Assembly (NCBI GenBank): GCA_937898375.1
Contig: CALEJX010000531.1
Coordinates: 1-11,816, forward strand
Origin: an uncultured Ruminococcus sp.
GTDB taxonomy: Bacteria; Bacillota; Clostridia; Oscillospirales; Ruminococcaceae
Direction of reading: 5' to 3'
DNA length: 11,816 nt
Below, in pieces: positions 6,278-11,816 of this stretch. The position numbers and the translations under genes were made by a program. The notes beneath the pieces are model-generated. The model was not told the origin of the DNA, did no database searches, and saw only the letters and a program-made list of their open reading frames with translations. Position 1 is the first letter of the stretch. The number at the start of each line of letters is the position of its first letter.

Positions 6278-6338
6278 AGGGTAAAATAAATGTGAAACGG
6301 ATATATTATAAAAAGGATATATAAGGAAAGGTAATATT

Positions 6339-8141
6339 ATGAACGATAATGAAAGAAAGGATAATGACCTTGGTATAGATCTTGACCTTGATATGAAAGG
6401 TCTTACCCTCGACGGCGACGAAGCCGCAAAGCCGCAGGAGCAAAAGCGCCCTATGAGCCACGAGGATATGGCTAAAATGATAGCCAAAAATATGGCAATG
6501 CAGGACGGCGGCTTTGACGAGCCTATCACCCCCGTAAGAGGAGTTTCCGACTTTGGGGAGGAAACTGTCAAGCCTAAAAAGCCAAAAACGGCGGAAACAC
6601 ACAGCAAAAATGCAAAGTCCACCCCTAAGCAGGCTTCAAAGAGCGGCTCAAAGAAAGGCAAAAAGAAGAAAAAGAAGTCCTCGTCGGGCAAGACCGCCGC
6701 AATAGCAATATGCTCAGTTGTGGGCGTTATGATAGTTGCCGCAGGCGGCTTCTATCTGTGGGGCATGAATTCGTATAAGGATAAGTTTCTTGGAAATACA
6801 TATATAAACGGCATTGAGGTCAGTGGAAAGACCAAGGCGGAAGCCTATAAGCTCGTAAGCGAGCAGTCCACTATCCCAGAAGCCGTTACCGTCACAAAGA
6901 AAGACGGCACAACATTTTCCATAAAGCTCTCTGAAATAGGCTATAACGATAATACTCAAAACCTTATCACACAGTATTATACTCAGCAAAACCACTACTC
7001 ATGGTTCTCTTCTACCATGAAGCGTACCGATTTCAGCTTTGACGCTAAGTTCAAGTACGATAAGTCTAAGCTTGAAAAGGTACTGAAAAGAAAGGTGCTT
7101 GACTCTCAGAGTACAAAAGAGCCTGAGGACGCCTATATCAAAAAGGGCGACGATAACAGCTATGTTGTGGTAAAAGAAACTACAGGTGACGCCGTGGAGG
7201 AAGATAAGCTTGACGAGCTTTATTCCTATGTGGAAAAACAGCTTGACGACGGCAGCTTTGACGTTGACATCTCACAGGCAGATTGCTATAAAAAGCCTGC
7301 CGTAACAGCAGATATGCTTGAAGACACCTGCAAAAAGCTCAATAACCTTAATGATATCGAGATAACATTTGACTTTATCTATACCACTGAAACTCTCACA
7401 GGCGATACTATCATGGATTGGATAACCTTTGACGAGGATAACGCCGAAGCAGGCTATACAGTTGATGAAGATAAAGCAATGGCTTATGTTGAGGAGCTTG
7501 CGGATAAGTATGATACCTTCGGCAAGGATAGAGAGTTCAAGACCACAAAGCGTGGCACTATCACTATCTCTCAGGGCGAGGGCTGTTACGGCTGGTGGAT
7601 AGACCAGCAAAAGACCTGCGACCTTATCGTAGACCTTGTTGAAAAGGGCGAGTCTGCCGAGACCGAGCCTGTCTACTATGTAAACCCTGATTCCGCCTAT
7701 GAGTATACCTGCAATAAGGATTGGCGTACAGCCGATAAAGATTACGGCAACACCTATATCGAGGTAGACCTCACCGCACAGCATTTGTGGTATTATAAAG
7801 ACGGCAAGCTCACAATGGAGTCTGATATAGTTTCAGGCTATCCAAGCAAGTCAAGAAACACTCCAGGCGGCGTTTATAAGCTTTGGTATAAGGAAAAGGG
7901 CAAGACCCTTAGAGGTTCAGCCGACGGACAGTCATATGCTTCATATGTTGACTATTGGAATAACATCTCCACCATAGGTATAGGACTTCACGACGCTTCA
8001 TGGCAGAACGGCAACTTTGGCGGCGAGCGTTATAAGTCAAGCACATGGGGCTCACACGGCTGTATAAATATGCCGTTTGATAAAGCAAAATACGTTTATG
8101 AAAAAATAGATATGGGTACTCCTGTATTTATGTATTGGTAA
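6339..8141 (+). CDS. Membrane-anchored L,D-transpeptidase (YkuD domain) with peptidoglycan-binding-like domains
   Basis: This 600-aa cell-wall enzyme should form 3-3 crosslinks between diaminopimelate residues, or attach proteins to them, outside the membrane. Residues 1-117 form a charged, low-complexity cytoplasmic tail ending in a lysine cluster (about 101-118). A single helix at about 119-141 anchors it. The outer part has VanW/PG_binding_4-like segments: NGIEVSGKTKAEA near 157-169 and YGWWIDQQKT near 418-427. The YkuD domain from about 470 carries His551 (LHDASW) and the catalytic SHGCINM with Cys575. The protein ends 25 residues later. GGAAAGG lies 7 nt before the ATG. Family knowledge says such enzymes resist most beta-lactams except carbapenems. 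The domain order resembles Enterococcus faecium Ldtfm, with a longer cytoplasmic tail. Confidence 0.93.
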   Translation: MNDNERKDNDLGIDLDLDMKGLTLDGDEAAKPQEQKRPMSHEDMAKMIAKNMAMQDGGFDEPITPVRGVSDFGEETVKPKKPKTAETHSKNAKSTPKQASKSGSKKGKKKKKKSSSGKTAAIAICSVVGVMIVAAGGFYLWGMNSYKDKFLGNTYINGIEVSGKTKAEAYKLVSEQSTIPEAVTVTKKDGTTFSIKLSEIGYNDNTQNLITQYYTQQNHYSWFSSTMKRTDFSFDAKFKYDKSKLEKVLKRKVLDSQSTKEPEDAYIKKGDDNSYVVVKETTGDAVEEDKLDELYSYVEKQLDDGSFDVDISQADCYKKPAVTADMLEDTCKKLNNLNDIEITFDFIYTTETLTGDTIMDWITFDEDNAEAGYTVDEDKAMAYVEELADKYDTFGKDREFKTTKRGTITISQGEGCYGWWIDQQKTCDLIVDLVEKGESAETEPVYYVNPDSAYEYTCNKDWRTADKDYGNTYIEVDLTAQHLWYYKDGKLTMESDIVSGYPSKSRNTPGGVYKLWYKEKGKTLRGSADGQSYASYVDYWNNISTIGIGLHDASWQNGNFGGERYKSSTWGSHGCINMPFDKAKYVYEKIDMGTPVFMYW

Positions 8142-8179
8142 AAAACTGCGAAATAACGGGCGAGCTCTCCGCACCCTCT

Positions 8180-8203
8180 GTAGGGGCGACCTGAGGTCGC
8201 CCG
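8180..8203 (+). repeat. GTAG-hairpin repeat, GCGACC type
   Basis: GTAG (8180-8183), GGGCGACC (8184-8191), loop TGA, GGTCGCCC (8195-8202): a perfect 8-bp stem, 38 bp after the transpeptidase stop. GCC and four T follow, so it may act as a weak terminator before uvrC. A remnant-like GGGCGA without a partner arm precedes it at about 8158-8163. Confidence 0.85.
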
Positions 8204-8215
8204 CCTTTTCACATA

Positions 8216-8278
8216 ACTCGCACGAATTTTTGCACAACTTGCCCCAATTTTTGCACATCTCACCCCGATTTTCGCATA
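8216..8278 (+). repeat. Three degenerate 21-bp tandem repeats before uvrC
   Basis: Units at 8216-8236, 8237-8257 and 8258-8278 have the same length and aligned cores: ACTCGCACGAATTTTTGCACA, ACTTGCCCCAATTTTTGCACA and TCTCACCCCGATTTTCGCATA with their extra end base counted in the next line of evidence. Units 1 and 2 differ at only a few positions; unit 3 is more diverged. The array fills the gap between the hairpin repeat at 8180-8203 and the uvrC ribosome site. I see no promoter consensus within it. Confidence 0.65.
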
Positions 8279-8318
8279 TCGCCCGTGCGTTCCACTTAGT
8301 TTTAAGATAGGAGAATTT

Positions 8319-10160
8319 ATGTATATTACAGACGAAGATAACCCACGCCTGCCATTTCTGCGTGATAAAACTTCAAAGCTCACAACCTCACCGGGCTGTT
8401 ATATAATGAAAGACAAAATGAAAAAGATAATCTATATCGGTAAAGCGAAAAATCTCCGCAACCGTGTGACATCTTATTTCAGAAAGGGTCAGGATCACTT
8501 GCCAAAGGTGTGGAAAATGGTCTCCCACGTCTATGACTATGAATTTATCGTCACCGACTCCGAGTTCGAGGCATTGGTCTTGGAGTGTTCTCTCATAAAG
8601 CAGTATACTCCGAAGTATAATATCCTGCTGAAAGACGATAAGGGCTATAGCTATATAAGGGTTACAAATGAGGACTACCCACGCCTGCAGGCGGTATTGC
8701 AAAAATATGATGACGGCGCAGAGTATATAGGACCTTATACAAGCTCGTTCGCAGTAAAACAAGCCGTTATCGAAGCCAATAAGGTCTTTATGCTCCCTAC
8801 CTGCACTCGAAAATTTCCGCAGGATTTCAGAAAACAGCGCCCTTGCCTTAATATGCACATCAAGCAGTGCATGGGCGTATGCACAGGAAAGTTCTCCAAA
8901 GAGGAGTATAATTCAATCGTCCGTCAGGCAGTGGACTATATCCGAAACGGCTCGTCAGACTCAGTGGAAAGGCTCACCGAGGAAATGAATAAAGCCGCCG
9001 AGGAGCTTGACTTTGAGCTTGCCGCAAAGCTCCGTGACCGTATCCAAGCAATACAAAAAGCCGCCGAAAGCCAGAAGATAATAAACGATAATATCCGAGA
9101 TACTGATATAATCGCCATTGCCCAAAACGGCGAAATGGCGTGCGCAAGCGTTATAATGTATCGTGGGGGCAGGCTCTTTGATAAGGCTTCATATTTTCTG
9201 GGCGAAAAAGACGACAGCGTAAAAATGCGTGAAGATTTTCTCATGCAGTATTATTCTTCAAAAGACAGCATACCGAAAGATATCCTGCTTGATGAGGATA
9301 TCACAAACGGCGAGATAATAGAGAAGTTCCTCCGCCAGAAATATGACCATGCCGTGAATATCTCCACCCCGAAAAGAGGACAGTTCCTCCGCCTTACCAC
9401 CCTTGCCAAAAGCAACGCCACCGAGTATCTCTCCATAAAAGTTGGCAGAACGAGCCGTGAGATAACCGCCTTGGAAGAGCTTGCCAAAGCATTGGGACTT
9501 CCAAAGACCCCGAAATATATCGAGTGCTATGATATCTCAAACCTCGCCTCCACCAATATGGTAGCAGGCATGGTGGTCTTTGAAAATGGCAGACCTTGTA
9601 AGAAGTATTATAAAAAGTTCTCTATCAAAACAGTTGCAGAGCAAAACGACTATGCCTGTATGCAGGAGGTCATAGAGCGCCGTTTCAGAAACTATTTTGA
9701 GAAAACCGACGAGGGCTTTTCCATTATGCCTGACCTTATCCTCCTTGACGGCGGAAACGGCCATGTCAATGCCGTCGAGCCTGTCTTAGAGCGAATGGGT
9801 GTGACCTGCCCAATGTTCGGACTTGTGAAAGACTCCAAGCACCGCACAAGAGCCGTTGCCACAGGGGGCGGAGAAATAAGCCTTGCAAAGTGCAGAGCGG
9901 CGTTCAATCTTGTTACAGCCATTCAGGACGAAGTCCATAGGGTAGCCATAACCTATCAGGCGCAGAAGCATAAAAAGAGCGCCCATAGGCTTGAAATAAC
10001 CAAGGTCAAAGGCATAGGCGATAAAAAAGCCGCCAAGCTAATAACAGAGTATAAGACCAAAGAAGCCCTCAAAAAAGCCACTGTTGAGGAGCTTGCAAAG
10101 ACAGCAGGCGTAAATATCGACACCGCAAGAGAGCTTAAAGAAATAATAGACGAAATGTAG
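8319..10160 (+). CDS. uvrC: UvrABC excinuclease subunit C
   Basis: This 613-aa protein makes the two incisions on either side of a DNA lesion in nucleotide excision repair, with UvrB bound to DNA. The GIY-YIG nuclease (about 24-100) shows GCYIM and IYIGKAKNLRNRV and makes the 3' cut. Cys162, Cys176, Cys184 and Cys188 match the [4Fe-4S] ligands reported for UvrC, though the first gap is 13 residues against 11 in E. coli. A UVR helix pair at about 216-250 binds UvrB. The RNase H-like domain has Asp405 (ECYDISN), Asp477 (LLDGGNG) and His540 (DEVHR) for the 5' cut. Tandem helix-hairpin-helix motifs occupy about 558-613. AGGAG at 8309-8313 sets the start. No convincing promoter precedes it, so it may depend on read-through from the transpeptidase gene. 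Confidence 0.96.
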   Translation: MYITDEDNPRLPFLRDKTSKLTTSPGCYIMKDKMKKIIYIGKAKNLRNRVTSYFRKGQDHLPKVWKMVSHVYDYEFIVTDSEFEALVLECSLIKQYTPKYNILLKDDKGYSYIRVTNEDYPRLQAVLQKYDDGAEYIGPYTSSFAVKQAVIEANKVFMLPTCTRKFPQDFRKQRPCLNMHIKQCMGVCTGKFSKEEYNSIVRQAVDYIRNGSSDSVERLTEEMNKAAEELDFELAAKLRDRIQAIQKAAESQKIINDNIRDTDIIAIAQNGEMACASVIMYRGGRLFDKASYFLGEKDDSVKMREDFLMQYYSSKDSIPKDILLDEDITNGEIIEKFLRQKYDHAVNISTPKRGQFLRLTTLAKSNATEYLSIKVGRTSREITALEELAKALGLPKTPKYIECYDISNLASTNMVAGMVVFENGRPCKKYYKKFSIKTVAEQNDYACMQEVIERRFRNYFEKTDEGFSIMPDLILLDGGNGHVNAVEPVLERMGVTCPMFGLVKDSKHRTRAVATGGGEISLAKCRAAFNLVTAIQDEVHRVAITYQAQKHKKSAHRLEITKVKGIGDKKAAKLITEYKTKEALKKATVEELAKTAGVNIDTARELKEIIDEM

Positions 10161-11452
10161 TGATAGAATTGATAGAAAATACCAAAGACATAGACGAGCT
10201 TGAATTTATAAACAGCTTTTCCCATTCCGGCAAGCCCGTGAAAGACCTATCCAGAATAAAAGCCCTGCTCTCCGACCTTGGCGACCCACAGGACAGCCTT
10301 AAATTTGTTCATATCGCAGGCACCAACGGCAAAGGCTCAATGGCGCAGATGTTCAGCGAGGTCTTTCAGTGCGCAGGGCTGAAAACAGGTCTTTTCACCT
10401 CGCCTTATATAATAAGCTATTCCGACAGGATAAAAATAAACGGCGTCGATATCCCAAAGCCTGCCCTTGCGAAAATGGCAAAGCGTGTCAAAGCCGTCAC
10501 CGATATGCACTGCGACCGAGAGAATTTCTCTCAGTTTGAAATAACCACCGCCATAGCTTTCCTCTATTTTGCCGAGGAAAACTGCGATATAGTCGTCCTT
10601 GAAACAGGTCTTGGCGGACTTTTAGACAGCACCAACGTTATAAAAACGCCTGTCCTCACCGTTATAGGCTCAGTTGATTTCGATCATACCGCCATTCTGG
10701 GCGACACCCTCGAGAAAATAGCCTACCAAAAAGCAGGCATTATAAAGCCCCACTGCCCATGCGTTTTAAGCGCAGGCAATGACATGAAAGTTATCCGCAC
10801 TGTCCGTGAGCAGGCAGTGAAAAATCTTTCTCAGCTGGTTATCCCTGACATCAACCAGCTCAAACTCATAAGCTGTGACGTTTTCGGCTCAAAGTTTGAG
10901 TTCAAAGGACAGCCCTATGAAGTCACAATGGGCGGCGCACATCAGGTGCTAAACGCCATGAGCGTCATAAGCGGCATACGCCTTATAAACGATACCCTGA
11001 AAATCCCGCAGGATAAAATTGCCGAGGGTATCAAAAAAGCCCAGCTCCAAGGCAGAGTGCAAATACTCAGCCGTGAGCCGCTTCTGATACTGGACGGCGC
11101 ACATAATCCCGACGGCTTGTCAGCCTTGGCAGGCGTATTGGAGCATTGCGAAAACCGCCCATGTTACGCAGTTATGGGAATGTGCAGGGATAAAAACATG
11201 ACCGCCGCTGTAAAAACGCTTATCCCCTATGTAGACAAATTCTACACAGTTGACGGTTTCAGCGACCGAGCCGAAGCCGCCGCAGACCTAGCGGAAATCA
11301 TAACAGCTGTAGGCGGAAAAGCCGAAACAAGCCCGAAGCCTGCCCTTGAAATGGCACGGCTTCTTTGCGCACAAAACCCCCACGGCGTGACGCTTATCTG
11401 CGGTTCGCTTTTCCTATGTGCCGAGGTGCTTAACGAAATGAAAGACAACTAA
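10160..11452 (+). CDS. folC: Folylpolyglutamate synthase / dihydrofolate synthase
   Basis: This 430-aa Mur-ligase-family enzyme uses ATP to add glutamate to dihydropteroate or to folates, which retains them in the cytoplasm. Visible motifs are the P-loop GTNGKGS (54-60), TSPYIISYSDRI (80-91), ETGLGGLLDSTN (148-159), DFDHTAILGDTLEKIA (173-188), Lys191 in YQKAGIIK (the position carbamylated in the family), and DGAHNPDG (312-319) at the domain boundary. The start is GTG at 10160, which shares its G with the TAG stop of uvrC (TAGTG). No clear Shine-Dalgarno precedes it, so translation is likely coupled to uvrC. A TTG nine bases downstream (10169) is a less likely alternative. Whether it does both reactions cannot be read from sequence alone. 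Confidence 0.94.
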   Translation: MIELIENTKDIDELEFINSFSHSGKPVKDLSRIKALLSDLGDPQDSLKFVHIAGTNGKGSMAQMFSEVFQCAGLKTGLFTSPYIISYSDRIKINGVDIPKPALAKMAKRVKAVTDMHCDRENFSQFEITTAIAFLYFAEENCDIVVLETGLGGLLDSTNVIKTPVLTVIGSVDFDHTAILGDTLEKIAYQKAGIIKPHCPCVLSAGNDMKVIRTVREQAVKNLSQLVIPDINQLKLISCDVFGSKFEFKGQPYEVTMGGAHQVLNAMSVISGIRLINDTLKIPQDKIAEGIKKAQLQGRVQILSREPLLILDGAHNPDGLSALAGVLEHCENRPCYAVMGMCRDKNMTAAVKTLIPYVDKFYTVDGFSDRAEAAADLAEIITAVGGKAETSPKPALEMARLLCAQNPHGVTLICGSLFLCAEVLNEMKDN

Positions 11453-11458
11453 CAGCAG

Positions 11459-11486
11459 GGGCGACCTTTGGTCGCCCGATTTTTTT
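11459..11486 (+). terminator. folC terminator built from a GCGACC-type hairpin repeat
   Basis: GGGCGACC (11459-11466), loop TTT, GGTCGCCC (11470-11477), then GA and seven T (11480-11486). It starts 6 nt after the folC stop. The palindrome is the one found at 4009-4027 and 8184-8202, but the leader tetranucleotide is GCAG rather than GTAG, and only this copy has a full T tract. Confidence 0.9.
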
Positions 11487-11520
11487 ATCCTTCAAACTTG
11501 CGATATCCGCACGAGCCACG

Positions 11521-11544
11521 GTAGGGGCGAACAGCGTTCGCCCG
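11521..11544 (+). repeat. GTAG-hairpin repeat, GCGAAC type
   Basis: GTAG (11521-11524), GGGCGAAC (11525-11532), loop AGC, GTTCGCCC (11536-11543): a perfect stem. An extra right arm, GTTCGCCCG, follows at 11549-11557, as if a second copy were partly deleted. The CAATTTGCG flank seen at 41-55 and 4101-4115 is absent here. Confidence 0.85.
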
Positions 11545-11636
11545 TTTCGTTCGCCCGTACAATCCTGTAATATCCGCACAACACTCGCCAACAACGTGCG
11601 CTGTTCCGCACATTCCCTATGTATTTCACAACCCAT

Positions 11637-11663
11637 GTAGGGGACGGCGCCCTCGACGTCCCG
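11637..11663 (+). repeat. GTAG-hairpin repeat, GGGACG type
   Basis: GTAG (11637-11640), GGGACG (11641-11646), a 10-nt middle containing the palindrome GGCGCC (11646-11651), then CGTCCC (11657-11662). Its outer arms match those of the composite element at 4057-4101, which suggests one subfamily whose loop was exchanged or expanded. Confidence 0.75.
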
Positions 11664-11801
11664 TGGTTGGTCGTCTGCTCACCACTGCGATATCCACACA
11701 ACGTTAATTACATCATTTCAAAATACCACACGGCGCAACATTTCCAACACGGCACGCCTACACAACATTGCAAAAATTCAAACCTCGCAACTCCCAGAAA
11801 C

Positions 11802-11816
11802 AGGACGTCGTATTTC
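11802..11816 (-). repeat. Partial composite repeat cut by the window edge
   Basis: AGGACGTCGTATTTC matches GGGACGTCGCATTTC at 4057-4071 in 13 of 15 positions, and related CCCxAAACA text precedes both. The inner hairpin and GTAG end would lie beyond the window. Confidence 0.5.

Larger units (their letters stand above)
6025..6338. other. Divergent intergenic region between ilvE and the L,D-transpeptidase gene
   Basis: This 314-bp gap holds two outward-facing near-consensus sigma-A promoters, a 5'-UTR hairpin on the ilvE side, and a 12-bp palindrome roughly midway between the two promoters. It contains no GTAG-hairpin repeat, unlike the other sizeable intergenic regions. I see no T-box or riboswitch and no further gene. 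Confidence 0.7.
11453..11816. repeat. Gene-free cluster of intergenic repeats
   Basis: No credible gene lies in these 364 bp. It holds four hairpin-repeat copies or fragments (11455-11478, 11521-11544, 11637-11663, 11802-11816) and three copies of a 17-bp motif close to CTGYRATATCCRCACAA (11498-11514, 11565-11581, 11685-11701). GTGCG-CTGTTC-CGCAC (11596-11611) may be a decayed copy in the opposite orientation. Two 68-aa-scale minus-strand reading frames overlap it but match nothing and run through the repeats. Confidence 0.7.

Noticed and set aside
6143..6691. 182-aa minus-strand reading frame beginning MPDEDFFFFF
   Set aside because: It is the antisense of the lysine-rich tail of the transpeptidase gene and runs through its promoter; the Phe run mirrors the Lys codons.
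7272..7784. 170-aa minus-strand reading frame inside the transpeptidase gene
   Set aside because: Fully antisense to a well-supported gene, with no ribosome site or recognisable motif.
8096..8383. 95-aa minus-strand frame with a 7-residue repeat (CAKIGAS/CAKIRAS)
   Set aside because: The repeat comes from the 21-bp DNA tandem array being a multiple of three; the frame overlaps the ends of two genes and has no other coding signal.
8388..8858. 156-aa minus-strand reading frame inside uvrC
   Set aside because: Antisense shadow of the conserved GIY-YIG and cysteine region of uvrC.
11453..11816. CRISPR array
   Set aside because: The repeats are of several types, are palindromic and mixed in orientation, spacing is irregular, and no cas gene is present.

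Overview
The window reads as chromosomal core sequence of a low-to-moderate GC Gram-positive anaerobe. It is most likely a Ruminococcus/Oscillospiraceae-type Firmicute, and that assignment is inference. The support is near-consensus sigma-A promoters (TTGAAA or TTGACT, 17-bp spacers, TATAAT), clear AGGAG-type ribosome sites, a Firmicute-style heterodimeric ABC exporter, a membrane-anchored L,D-transpeptidase, and many short GTAG-headed hairpin repeats between genes.

Layout. Positions 1-420 hold an inverted repeat copy, a terminator for a gene left of the window, a cre/LacI-like palindrome, nested inverted repeats and one or two promoters. These lead into a two-gene operon (421-3960) for a heterodimeric multidrug-type ABC exporter. 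The convergent gap 3961-4176 is packed with three hairpin repeats. On the minus strand follow a Sir2-type NAD-dependent deacylase (4177-4887) and, upstream of it, branched-chain aminotransferase ilvE (4954-6024), with a strong UUCG-capped terminator between them. A 314-bp divergent region (6025-6338) carries two near-consensus promoters, one for ilvE and one for a 600-aa L,D-transpeptidase (6339-8141). After a repeat-bearing gap come uvrC (8319-10160) and folC (10160-11452), which overlap by one base. folC ends in a terminator made from one of the hairpin repeats. The last 364 bp (11453-11816) is a gene-free cluster of repeat copies.

Functionally the genes are housekeeping: drug or lipid export, protein deacylation, branched-chain amino acid metabolism, beta-lactam-insensitive peptidoglycan crosslinking, nucleotide excision repair and folate polyglutamylation. 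They do not form one pathway. I see no defence island, prophage, CRISPR array or biosynthetic cluster.

The most unusual material is the intergenic repeat family. Each unit is GTAG followed directly by a perfect or near-perfect hairpin. That is the architecture of REP elements mobilised by RAYT (TnpA-REP) enzymes in Proteobacteria. The copies lie at 3' ends of transcription units, never in the divergent promoter region, and at least one is used as a Rho-independent terminator. No RAYT gene is present in the window.
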